Source: Ancistrus triradiatus (Eukaryota; Chordata; Actinopteri; Siluriformes; Loricariidae). Taken from it: a DNA stretch of 64,000 bases. The translations under genes and the position numbers were made by a program. Every line of letters starts with the position of its first letter. Positions within the stretch are counted from its first letter, which is position 1. A model generated the notes under the pieces. It was given only the letters and a program-made list of their open reading frames with translations, ran no database searches and was not told the origin of the DNA. Below are positions 49,381 through 57,100 of this stretch, piece by piece. The DNA is taken from contig JAJAGP010000278.1 in NCBI GenBank assembly GCA_025084515.1, forward strand, positions 112,001 to 176,000, given 5' to 3'.

Positions 49381-50119
49381 CAAATTACAGTAATGAAAAA
49401 TACAATAATGCTATTATTTTCATTACTGTTTACTATTTTTATAATAATTACTATTATTCATAATTATAAATAGTATCAGACGGAAACGGTAAAACAGATG
49501 CGTCAGTACCTGAAATTTTATATTACAGCTATTTAACTTAAATAAACAACTGCTAAGTTTAAAGTTAATCAATCATTTTTCAGCTATTTATAAAACTTTT
49601 GTAGCAAGTCCCAAAAGCATTATTATTAGCTAGTTATTGACTTAGACAGAAGCTGAATTATTGTGCGTCTTCAATCATATTACTGTATTAACATCATTTT
49701 CTAATTTGCTGCAAAAATGATTTTAGATATGATTTACATAATACAGCACCATTCAGAATCATGGTACATCATATACCAAGTTAGCATAACTTCAATTAAA
49801 TGCAATATTCTTAAAATGCTTCATTTATATCGAATTGAAACTGGCGTATTACAATTATTCTTCTTTTCTTTTACACACCTGTCCCGTTCGCGCGTCATTA
49901 ATGCAGGCTGCGTCTCAAATCACATACTACAGTACTACATAGTGCGCCTAGACGTTAACCAGTCTTTGTCCGATACACTGAAGTAGTGCACACTACATAG
50001 CGCGGTAGACGTCGGTTTGGGACGCGACCGTGATTCGTTGGTTTGTGTATTTCTTCAAAATCGTGCACTTACCGTTGGTTAAAGGGTCGCACTCGCACCG
50101 CCACACGCACTGATGCCAT
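19123..50119 (-). CDS. kif16b: KIF16B, kinesin-3 family early-endosome motor with PX domain
   Basis: KIF16B is a plus-end-directed microtubule motor that binds PtdIns(3)P on early endosomes through a C-terminal PX domain. Coding exons (minus strand, transcript order): 50119-50073, 47262-47193, 47076-46963, 43465-43349, 41988-41891, 41594-41485, 40957-40815, 40138-39970, 39235-39107, 38694-38519, 38155-38090, 38013-37954, 37833-37714, 36347-36296, 35761-35624, 34926-34844, 34760-34672, 31205-31152, 31070-30869, 30541-30279, 28917-28536, 27105-26836, 26755-26415, 26321-26163, 26009-25910, 24514-24476, 21954-21910, 21746-21624, 21097-21008, 20306-20223, 19284-19123. Total 4095 bp, 1364 aa plus stop; all sites are GT/AG and phases agree. 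P-loop GQTGSGKS is at residues 102-109, switch I NDASSRSH at 217-224, switch II DLAGSERA at 252-259. Human KIF16B is about 1317 aa; the C-terminus FFRKGVFDYSSHGTG is nearly identical. Extra length includes an acidic insertion in exon 20. Confidence 0.98.
19397..20163. mobile_element. Interspersed repeat family 'TACCTCGG', copy 3 with both termini
   Basis: The left end CAGCGGTACCTCGGTTCTCG and the right end, which reads as the complement of CAGTGGTACCTCGGTTCTGC, form clear terminal inverted repeats about 767 bp apart in KIF16B intron 30. No transposase is encoded. This copy defines the family, which is most simply a MITE-like non-autonomous DNA transposon. I cannot assign the superfamily, and no clear target duplication is visible. 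Confidence 0.8.
20388..20920. repeat. Unclassified interspersed repeat, copy 1 (KIF16B intron 29)
   Basis: Nearly the same sequence recurs at about 33500-34240. Shared blocks include 'aacagaagaaatcagtcctt', 'tctctacaggcct', 'aaaatctgcactc', 'ctgctcttctc' and 'aatggatgttg'. No ORF or clear termini. Confidence 0.7.
21285..21375. repeat. Dispersed repeat segment 'gacagtggcaaggaaaaact'
   Basis: Contains 'ggcaaggaaaaactccctaa', 'gaggaagaaaccttgggagg' and 'aaaaagggacccgacctcct'. The same sequence is found at about 40550-40650 and, shortened, at 57030-57095. It is a common fish interspersed repeat of uncertain class with no coding sequence. Confidence 0.65.
22188..23827 (+). mobile_element. Tc1-like transposon with decayed transposase
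   Basis: The ends 'cagtggtatgaaaaagtttg' and 'aacttttgcataccactg' are inverted repeats flanked by TA on both sides (22186-22187, 23828-23829). A second inner inverted repeat ('aggcaggtgcataaattttg' at 22380 and its near-complement around 23620) gives the nested IR/DR-like layout of Tc1 elements. A plus-strand open stretch at 22848-23207 includes TVKFGGGSIMLWDCVASAGT, the Tc1 transposase hallmark, with upstream homology broken by frameshifts. Located in KIF16B intron 27 (sense of KIF16B is minus). Inactive. Confidence 0.9.
23971..24008. repeat. (TTA)n microsatellite
   Basis: A short perfect run of ATT/TTA units in a KIF16B intron. Confidence 0.85.
24576..25789. mobile_element. hAT-like non-autonomous element with a second MITE nested inside
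   Basis: The left end TAGTGACGCACCGATCC and the right end 'gggatcggtgcatcacta' are inverted repeats of the TAGNG...GCACCGA type common to fish hAT elements. A clear 8-bp duplication is not visible. Inside, at about 24907-25430, 'cagtaagtcccctag' and 'ctagggaactg' mark another small inverted-repeat element, so it is nested. Lies in KIF16B intron 25; no ORF. Confidence 0.65.
27130..27475 (+). repeat. Purine-rich low-complexity tract
   Basis: An A/G-only-like stretch ('gaaaagaaaagaaaa') in KIF16B intron 21, that is, a long polypyrimidine run in the sense RNA just before the exon 22 acceptor. Confidence 0.85.
27600..28531. repeat. G-rich ~27-bp minisatellite abutting KIF16B exon 21 donor
   Basis: About 35 copies of a unit like 'gtaggaaggtggggcagtcg' plus 'gcaggg', with variants that drop or add 6-12 bases. 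The last unit ends at 28531, four bases from the exon 21 splice donor (intron starts at 28535 on the minus strand). Repeated GG/GGGG runs on the plus strand give G-quadruplex potential; the sense RNA is C-rich. The array stays open in the exon 21 frame. Confidence 0.93.
29080..30030. repeat. Degenerate 'gtagaaggtaggggtaaaaa' minisatellite
   Basis: A purine-rich tandem array in KIF16B intron 20 built from 'gtagagggcaggggtagaaa', 'tcagcagtagagg' and 'ggtaggggtaaaaaccagct' variants. It resembles the neighbouring array in composition but has a different, longer and less regular unit (about 38-50 bp). Confidence 0.85.
31685..32696. mobile_element. TA-type DNA transposon, TIR 'AAAAGTTTGTGGACACCC', with nested SINE
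   Basis: The left end 'tataggcaaaagtttgtgga' and the right end 'tccacaaacttttgtctata' are inverted repeats about 1 kb apart in KIF16B intron 17. It contains 'ggattttggaacatgactgtg', a block that also appears alone in NUP133 intron 1 (about 51590-51630). A SINE (32242-32460) has inserted into it. No transposase ORF. Confidence 0.75.
32242..32460 (+). mobile_element. tRNA-derived SINE (full length)
   Basis: The A box 'tagcctagtggg' and B box 'ggttcaaatcc' are well kept, followed by the body ('ccactgttgggtccttgagc') and the conserved tail 'ggataagggcgtctgctaaa' with short TAAATG repeats. The head 'gtggtagcctagtggg' is duplicated. It is inserted within the transposon at 31685-32696. Confidence 0.9.
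33308..33490 (+). mobile_element. tRNA-derived SINE, second copy
   Basis: Same family: 'gtggtagcctggtggttaag' (A box), 'ggttcaaatccc' (B box) and tail 'ggataagggcgtctgctaaa'. A short internal deletion ('cacctctgc') distinguishes it from the copy at 32242. Confidence 0.9.
33500..34240. repeat. Unclassified interspersed repeat, copy 2, split by a SINE
   Basis: Second copy of the repeat at 20388-20920. It is interrupted at about 33612-33808 by a minus-strand SINE, after which the homology resumes with 'aaacagacttcaaacagaag'. The SINE is therefore younger than the repeat. Confidence 0.7.
33612..33808 (-). mobile_element. tRNA-derived SINE, minus orientation, nested
   Basis: Reads 'catttagcagacacccttat' (tail complement), then 'gggatttgaaccc' (B box complement) and 'cttaaccacttggccacc' (A box complement). 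It lies inside the interspersed repeat at 33500-34240. Confidence 0.88.
34619..34660. repeat. (CA)n microsatellite just inside KIF16B intron 17
   Basis: A pure CA run on the plus strand, ending about 10 bases from the exon 17 donor; in KIF16B RNA it is (GU)n at a 5' splice site. Confidence 0.92.
36395..36715. repeat. ~33-bp minisatellite in KIF16B intron 13
   Basis: Units combine 'ggggtacagtctgtaagaag' with 'ggaaggggtaca' and extra 'ggggtacag' submotifs. About ten units lie close to the exon 14 acceptor region. Confidence 0.9.
36780..37660 (+). repeat. 0.9-kb A/G-rich low-complexity tract in KIF16B intron 13
   Basis: Almost entirely 'gaaagaaagaac', 'aaaaagaaag' and 'acagacagaa' motifs; in KIF16B RNA sense it is a long U/C tract. 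It creates many Phe/Leu/Ser-rich open frames that are not genes. Confidence 0.92.
37858..37883. repeat. (CA)n microsatellite in KIF16B intron 12
   Basis: (GU)n in the sense RNA, about 20 bases upstream of the exon 13 acceptor in a 120-base intron. Confidence 0.9.
40306..40466 (-). mobile_element. tRNA-derived SINE, minus orientation, 3'-shortened
   Basis: Contains 'ttatccagagcgatttacaa', 'ggtatttgaaccctgg' (B box complement) and 'accttaaccgctaggcta' (A box complement). It is preceded by another partial copy at about 40190-40300 ('gggatttgaaccaacaacct') and followed by the dispersed segment at 40550-40650. Confidence 0.82.
42166..43125. repeat. ~32-bp minisatellite array A in KIF16B intron 4
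   Basis: About 29 tandem copies of 'ttgtgtcccaatacttttgg' followed by 'ccacatgtgggt'. Variant units alternate 'ccgatact', 'cttatggc', 'catgctgtatt' and 'catgcaggt'. The left boundary is a perfect 16-bp palindrome CACAATAATTATTGTG (42166-42181). The right boundary is 'acttacacagtgtaattatc'. The same unit forms array B at 43955-45365 and an inverted array at 54548-54720. Confidence 0.96.
43561..45525. mobile_element. hAT-like non-autonomous element carrying minisatellite array B
   Basis: The left end TAGGGGCGCACCGATACGA and the right end 'cgaaccggtgcatcccta' are inverted repeats. The flanks GTTTCTTC (43553-43560) and GTTTCTAC (45526-45533) look like an 8-bp target-site duplication with one mismatch, the hAT hallmark. 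No transposase is present: about 0.4 kb of AT-rich sequence and 1.4 kb of the ~32-bp minisatellite fill the interior. It lies in KIF16B intron 3. Confidence 0.8.
43955..45365. repeat. ~32-bp minisatellite array B inside the hAT-like element
   Basis: About 43 units of 'ttgtgtcccaatacttttag' plus 'ccacatgcgggt'. The right half is homogeneous ('ttttagccacatgcgggttt'), whereas the left half mixes variants ('attactattgacctcatgtg', 'ccccaatgcttttg'), suggesting recent expansion from one end. Related to array A in the neighbouring intron. Confidence 0.96.
46490..46890 (-). mobile_element. Tc1/mariner-type transposase fragment
   Basis: Minus-strand translation gives GDLRSLRRHCIKNRHSPIAG and SSSTIQSYIHKHHLKRYCAK, and GLGGIWDGPSHSGN further on, clear remnants of the same transposase family as the element at 14537-15558. 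The left flank 'gcagacggtatgaacctgag' is the shared subterminal region. In KIF16B intron 3, ending just before exon 3. Confidence 0.85.
48240..49385. repeat. 1.15-kb AAT-type trinucleotide array in KIF16B intron 1
   Basis: Built of AAT with regular islands of AAC, AGT/AGC and GTT: the phrase 'caatagtagcagtaatgtta' recurs every ~75-95 bases, so a longer unit has been tandemly duplicated over the trinucleotide background. All reading frames are open in places (poly-Asn, poly-Ile, poly-Leu), which is only a consequence of composition. Confidence 0.96.
49907..50030. repeat. MITE-like foldback at the start of KIF16B intron 1
   Basis: The left arm 'aggctgcgtctcaaatcaca' and the right arm 'ggtttgggacgcgacc' form an inverted repeat around 'actacatagtgcgc' and 'cactacatagcgcg', 40 bases inside intron 1. 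It belongs to the same general type as the foldbacks before NDUFAF5. Confidence 0.6.
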
Positions 50120-51180
50120 GTTGACATGCCGCTGTTTCGGTTTGTCACAGAAACAGAACTGGGTTTAGTTTTAATTTGAGTTTAAAAGCTCAGAAACTCT
50201 CCATTGACGGTGGAGTTAATGACCAGTATAACCGGTACAAATCAGACTAAACGTCACGATAGAACCGGGCAGAACCGAGCAGAAACCCGTCGCGGACTCG
50301 TTACTCTACCGCTGCCTCATTGCTATCACTTGAGCCTGAAATATAAAGAAAAACGGTGTGAAAAAGCGAAAGCGCATAAATGCACAGAGCCGGAGAGTAA
50401 CTGCCTTTCTCTCTCTGTTTACTGCTGATTCTGTAACCTTTACTAGCGCTTTAAAATACAAGATTGTGTTCCTCTTCCGCCCCCTGCAGGCCTGGAGTGT
50501 GAGGTTGCCGTTAACGTAAACAACATTAAATGTACATGAGTAAATCATGTCAATGTGTTTTTTTTTATATTGCATCAAAATGTATTAAAACAAATATAGC
50601 CATACGCAAGTGTTGGGTGAGCTAAACTTTATTTTATTTGGAGGTTAAATATAAAATCATTGATCATTCTATATTATTTATTTATTTATTTAACGTTGCA
50701 TCCGCATCAACCGCTATTCATGACAGGAGCAAGGTTACATCGATACTAGTCAGACACCCTCACCTTGGGCCAATTTAGAGCAACCAATTTACCTAACATG
50801 GCTTTGCGGCATCCGAGGTCGGGATTCTCTAGCAGTTGAAGAAGCACTGAGACAGCAGAGGTCCTTTTACTCTTTTTATTCAGGTGCATGCATTTTAAGC
50901 AAGACTTTCTTGCTGGCAGTAACCTGTAGATAGTAAGAGAGTACAGTATACAGTGTGCAACGTACCGTTCTCTAATATAGCTCATATACGGGACTTCATT
51001 TCCCGTGATGCTTCGCTTTGACTTGACGTTATGCTCTGACGCCTATCCTGCGCGCGGTATCGTGTGTGCGCGCTCAAAATGAGGTTGTGAGCGCCCCGGG
51101 GTTACTGTTTGGACTTTAGGAGACGGTTCTTTGTGGTTTGGAATACATTCCCGGTTTGTTATCACCAGTAGCGGTGCAGG
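50120..51180. promoter_or_regulatory. Divergent KIF16B / NUP133 promoter region
   Basis: Only 1.06 kb separates the two start codons. The NUP133 side (about 51040-51180) is CpG-rich ('cctgcgcgcggtatcgtgtg', 'gagcgccccggggtt'). ACTTCATTTCCCGTGATGC at 50993-51011 resembles the ZNF143/Staf consensus (about ACTACAATTCCCANNATGC). The KIF16B 5' UTR should lie just above 50120. No TATA box was recognised on either side. Confidence 0.6.
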
Positions 51181-54100
51181 ATGTTCACCCCCCGCGGTGC
51201 TTCGGGCTCTGCGCGCCGGCACACAGCGAGGACCGGCGGCAGGAAGAGTGTGGGCACGCCGTCAGCCCTGCTGTTCTCCCCGCACCGAGCCTCACTCACC
51301 CCCAGGTACAGAAGTCCGGATTATCGGGTACACCTATGGTAGAGATTCGCTTTATAGCTGCTGCCAGTCTCGTACTTCCAGTGGTAAGAGACCCCACAGC
51401 TCCACCATTCCCAGTACAAGCACTGGTCCACACTGGGTGTTCGTGGAGGGTTTGAATACTTTCCACTAGCTTTTGACCGCTTGTACTGCTGTTAACCCAC
51501 GGTCACGGAGCTGTAACTTGTATCTGCATCTCACACACACACCTATGTTAGTTTGTTTGTGGTTGCTGCAACAGCCTTCAGTTTTCTGAGACGTCTTCCA
51601 CTGGATTTTGGAACATAACTGTGAGGGTGATGCACCCCAGCTCGTTCAGGTTCATCTCAAAAGTGTGTGATGGCATTATGATATCAGAGCACAACGGAGT
51701 TGTAGGAGGTGGAAACTTCAAAGGTCTGAGACCAGCAGTGAAAATGCTTCCATTTTGCTTTTTTTCTTGAATTGAATCTTTTTTTGTGGAGCCTCTAAGG
51801 TGACATTGGGTTATCAATATCGATATCTCATGGCCTCAATGCATTATATTGTGGTCTCAAAACATCTTGTATCGACAGCATGCACTCGCTTCCATAAGTT
51901 GGTGTGAAACCTGAATGCTGAGCTTTCACTATCATCTTGGGTTTTTTTGCAGCAGGGCGACTCCGACCCGGGTGCAGAACTGTGCCACGGTGGACTCGGT
52001 TCATTATGACGTGCAGACCTTCGGCTCGTCTCTGCCTGTGAAAGTGATGGAGGCTCTGACCACAGTGGAAGGTAAAAGAGCCGTAAGAAATGCAGGATTT
52101 CATGGCAAGTTTGATTGTGCTTTTGGGTGTCCTGCTGTACCATATTCTGGAAAATGGCTCGGATAGTGAATATCTTATTTGTGTGTGTGTGTGTGTGTGT
52201 GTAAACACTCTGTAGTGGATGGTCAGATCTCAGTTAAGGTGGAGGAATCAGGCTGGGCGTGGATGGTGTGTGGGGAGAGGCTGATCATCTGGAAGATCTG
52301 TCAGACTCCAGTAGCAAAGGTAACTAGATCCAAACACAGGAAACAGAACTGCAGCTAAAACTTATTATTAATCTCTGTCTCTCTGTAGCTGTCTGTGTGT
52401 AAGGACCTGCAGTTGGCTCCCAGTGTTCATGCTTACAGTGCTGATCTGATCTCCATCAGCTCTTCTCTTCCACTGGAGTCGGCCACCGTGCAGGTAAGCC
52501 AGGGATTACACTGTGCTGTGCGTATGCAAATTTGAATCACACATTTTGTGTAATCCAATCAAACAAACTTAATTTGTTCCTGTTGTGTGGTCTTTTATAT
52601 GTGGTTTCTCATATACAGTGGGACAGAAAAGTATTTAGTCAGCCACTGATTGTGCAAGTTCTCCTGCTTAGAAAGATGAGAGAGGTCTGTAATTTTCATC
52701 GTAGCTACACTTCAACTATGGGAGACAAAATGAGAAAAAACAATCCAGGAAATCACATTGTAGGATTTTTAAAGGATTTAATTGTAAATTATGGTGGAAA
52801 ATAAGTATTTGGTCAATAACAAAAGTTCAACTCAATACTTTGTAACATAACCTTTGTTGGCAATGACAGAGGTCAAACGTTTCCTGTAAGTCTTCACCAG
52901 GTTGGCACACACTGTAGCTGGTATTTTGGCCCATTTCTCCATGCAGATCTTCTCTAGAGCAGTGATGTTTTGGGGCAACACGGACTTTCAACGCCCTCCA
53001 CAAATTTTCTATGGGTTGAGGTCTGGAGACCTTGAAATGCTTTTTACGAAGCCACTCCTCCGTTGCCCAAGCGGTGTGTTTGGGATCATTGTCATGCTGG
53101 AAGACCCAAGCCACGTTCCATCTTCAATGCTCTCACTGATGGAAGGAGGTTTTGGCTTAAAATCTTACGATACATGGCCCGTTCATTCTTCCCTTAACAC
53201 GGATCAAGTCGTCCTGTCCCCTCTGCAGAAAAACAGCCCCAAAGCATGATGTTTCCACCCCCATGCTTCACAGTAGGTATGGTGGCAAACTCAGCATTCT
53301 TCTCTTCCTCCAAACACGACGACGAGTGAGTTTTTACCAAAAAGTTTCTATTTTGGTTTCATCTGACCACATGATATTCTCCCAATCCTCTTCTGGATCA
53401 TCCATATGCTCTCTGCCAAAACTTCAGACGGACCTGGACATGTACTGGCTTAAGCAGGGGGACACGCCTGGCACTGCAGGATCTGAGTCCCTCTCGGCGT
53501 ATTGTGTTACTGATGGTAGCTTTGTTACTTTGGTCCCAGCTCTCTGCAGGTCATTCATCAGGTCCGTCCGTTGTAGTTCTGGGGATTTTTGCTCATCGTT
53601 TCTCATGATCATTTTGACCCCACAGGATGAGATCTTGCATGGAGCCCCAGATCGAGGGAGATTATCAATGGTCTCTTGTATGTCTTACAGTTGCTCCCAC
53701 AGGGTGATTTATTCACACCAACCTGCTTACCTATTGTAGATTCACTCTTCCCAGCCTGGTTTGCAGGTCTACAATTTTCTTCCTGGTGTCCTTCAAACAG
53801 CTCTTTGGTCTTGGCCATGGTTGAGCTTGGAGTCTGACTGTTTGAGGCTGTGGACAGGTGTCTTTTATACAGACAACGAGGTCAAACAGTGGCCATTAAT
53901 ACAGGTAACCAGTGGAGGACAGAAGAGCTTCTTAAAGCTGAAGTTACAAGAAGTTTGGACTGTCACACCAGACACTCTGGACTTGTGCTTTTGCAATCTC
54001 TGTCATCGTGAACTTCCAGCTTCCCTCCATCACTGTAGTTCTGGTTTGAAGTGGACTGTTTCTCTTGTTGCAGTCGGTGCGTGTGTTGGCCGTGTCTCCG

Positions 54101-57100
54101 GACGGTTTGGCCCGGCTCTGGCCCAGCCTGGCCCATGAAGGTACCTACACAGAGACATCCATTGATCTGGGAGGACACCTGTGTAACTATGTGACGGCGG
54201 TCAGGGTGAGAATTTACCATTTACTGTTCCTCCTGTAGCTCTGATCTTTCTCCTCATTATTTTGTATTAACGTTTCTCTCTGGGGTCAGGGGGGTAGTTT
54301 TGTGGTGTCCTCGTTTCGGGGGCACCTCTTCCGAGTGGGCACGGACAATTCCGGAAGGGTGCACGCGAGGGCGGTGCAGCAGGGACAAGGAATGCTGTCG
54401 GGTATCGGACGCCGCGTCTCTAGCCTGTTCGGCCTCCGAAACCCACCGGCTGATATGACAGTGAGTGTCTGTTATACAAAGCCTAAACAGGGCCTATGTA
54501 TTTATTGAGACGATCCGATTTACTGTATTTAATAGATTTAAGTATTATCATGTGGCCAAAAGTATTGGGACAGAAACTGGCGGGGGGCCAAAAGTCTCGG
54601 GACACAAACCCGCATGGGGCCAAAAGTCTCCGGACACAAAACCCACATGTCGCCAAAAGCATTGAGACTCAAACCCACATGTGGCCAAAAGTCTTGGGAC
54701 ACAAACCCACATGTGGCCACATTTCAAACTCCGTTGTAGTTCCTTCAGTAAATGCAGATCTAGTTATCATTATTATATTGATTAATGAAGATCTCCTTAT
54801 AGCTGCGTTTCAGATAATGGCTTCTCCCTGAATGTGTGTGTTGTAGGTCCACAGTGTGCTGTACGCACAGGACTCGGGCAGTCTTTACACTCTCAGTACG
54901 TGTGGGCTGAATAAGTGGGAGGTGGGGGACAGCTCGGAGGTTCAGGTCCTGAGCTGGAACGCCTGTCCGACCCTCACCGACAGCATCACCGACGCCATCT
55001 GGGTGAGGTCACACGATCGCTTACAGATCAATACATGAACGTCTCGAGGAGTGCAGTACCACCCAACAACTGCGCTAACTACCTGCATGTGTGTGTGTGT
55101 GTCAGGGCTCTGAGAGTAACTACGGCGAGATGAAGGACGGAGTGAACGTGGCCTATCTGGACCTGCAGCTCAGCCAGTGAGAATCTTTGTAACGATACGT
55201 TCTGCTCACGTTTCGATTCACAATTCTGTATTCCCACTGTAGTTTAAACAAATCGACATGAGCTTAGAAGGAATTTTTAAGATTATTGCAACAAGAGAAA
55301 CACCTTTTTTGAGGTGCTTAATTCAGTTTAGACTTGTTATATGGTGTCCTCTGGGTGTGAGAGTTGTGAGAGAGGGCGCATGTAGTGTTTATATATGTCA
55401 TTTTTCATATGAGGCGTCTACCGCCCCCTGGTGTTCAAACAGCGAAGCTGTGTTAGGAAATATCCTCCCTCTCCACCATGCACATCTTCATGGGTTTTTT
55501 TCCCCCCCCATCATGATGTAGTTGTATAGTTTCAGCCAGAACTGCTTTGGTGTTTTCAGTGCTGGGTTGGTGGTGTTGGCTGCTGCGTGGCATCCCGACG
55601 ATGCTCCCTGTTTGGCGTATTTCTGCTTGGTCACGCTGCCGGACAGCACCGGTCCCGGCCCAGAGGAATTCGCTGTCGAGGTCACCAAATACAACCCTCC
55701 ATTTCAGGTACATTTCAAAATGCCATAGCTTCAAACCCTGTTTTTATTTGTGATGCAGAAACCCCTACCTTGTTGTTCCAAAACCCCAGCTGCTTTCACC
55801 GGGTGCGTTTACCTGCAATTACTAATCCAATAACTGCAGAAAATCAGATTTTGTCAGTAATCCGTCGACGAGTTCACATGCACTTCAGTAATAATGTTAA
55901 ACAAATGTTAAATCTGTGATATAAACGTCAAACTTTAATATTAAATAATCAAATTCTTCATTTTCTCAAGCATATACTGCGTTTCAGAGTCTTCACACAG
56001 TGTTCCAAAGCCTTTAATTTCTTCCCGCATTTAACTCCAGGGTTGCCAGACCCAGCGAGAAAAATCCCCAACTAAAGTCAATGGAAAAAGAGGCCAAATA
56101 AAGCCAAGTCTTTAGAATATGTGGACCTGGCAACCGTGAGGGAAAGCTCGCTCACATGCACAGTCTGAAAATGGCGATTGTAATCAGGTGTACATGCTGT
56201 AAGTAAGCAGATTACTGGGGTAAAATCCGGCTCTCTTTATGGGATTTCTGAATCTGCTTTCTGGATGGGAGCACGCTGAACAGAAGACCGCTTGAGTAAG
56301 CAGAGACCTGCAGAAATCAGACGATGATCGGATTACTAAGTGCATGTGAACACACTCGGTGACTTTTGATCGGCCCTCTATGATCCTCCATCTTCTCTTT
56401 CTGTGTCAGAACGAGGAGGAGCTCCAGAAGACGAGGTTGGTGCTGCCGTTGGCCACCAGTCCTGCAGCGTACCTCTATAACGAGGAGCTGGTGTACGCCT
56501 GCACCACCGGCGCCGGCCGCAGCGCGTTACCAGAGGAGAAGCTCAGCTTCAGCGCACCGGGTACGAGCCCTGTGGCTCAGCCCGAGCCCAGGTCCCTCTT
56601 AGAAAGTTTAGACATCACATAATTACTCATCACATTCTGGTTTCCTGTGTTTGTTTTCTTCACGTTCTCTTCTAGGCGACCGCATTCGGGGCGGGGGCGT
56701 CTGCGCCGACCTCCCCATTTTCTTCTCCCAGATCAATGGCTTGGTGGCCGTGGTGGCGCGAGAGAGCGCCTCCATCCTGCCGGAGACCATGGAGGATTCG
56801 CTCTGCACCTCGGTGGCTGGACCCGGACCGGAGGTAAAGACCAGGATTAGAATAGAAATCAATTTTAATTAAAGATTCAAAATTTAGGTGCAGGCAGGAA
56901 TTATTTCAGCTCGTCAAAATCAGTCGGATTTATGTCTATAGTGCTTTTGAGAGTGGAGCGTTGTCTCAAAGCAGCTTTACAATCTGCTGTCGTTTTCTAA
57001 TATTTGAGCCCAATCCCTAATTGAGCGAGCCTGGGGCGACAGTGGCAAGGGAAAACTCCATAAACGAGACTCAAAAAGACCCAAATTCCTTGGAGCCTAG

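Larger units (their letters stand above)
38519..50119 (-). other. kif16b: KIF16B kinesin motor domain (exons 1-10)
   Basis: Exons 1-10 encode residues 1-391. MASVRVAVRVRPFNQR opens the first strand; the ATP-binding P-loop is in exon 4; SYLEIYNERVRDLL spans exons 5-6; switch I is in exon 7; switch II and the GGNINKSLVTLGNVISAL microtubule-binding helix region in exon 8; KKKQVFVPYRDSVLTWLL in exon 9; and SPADVNYGETLSTLRYANRA plus the neck in exon 10. All catalytic residues expected of an active kinesin are present. Confidence 0.95.

Noticed and set aside
48144..49383. Poly-Leu, poly-Ile and poly-Asn open frames up to 297 codons
   Set aside because: Produced entirely by the AAT-type trinucleotide array in KIF16B intron 1.
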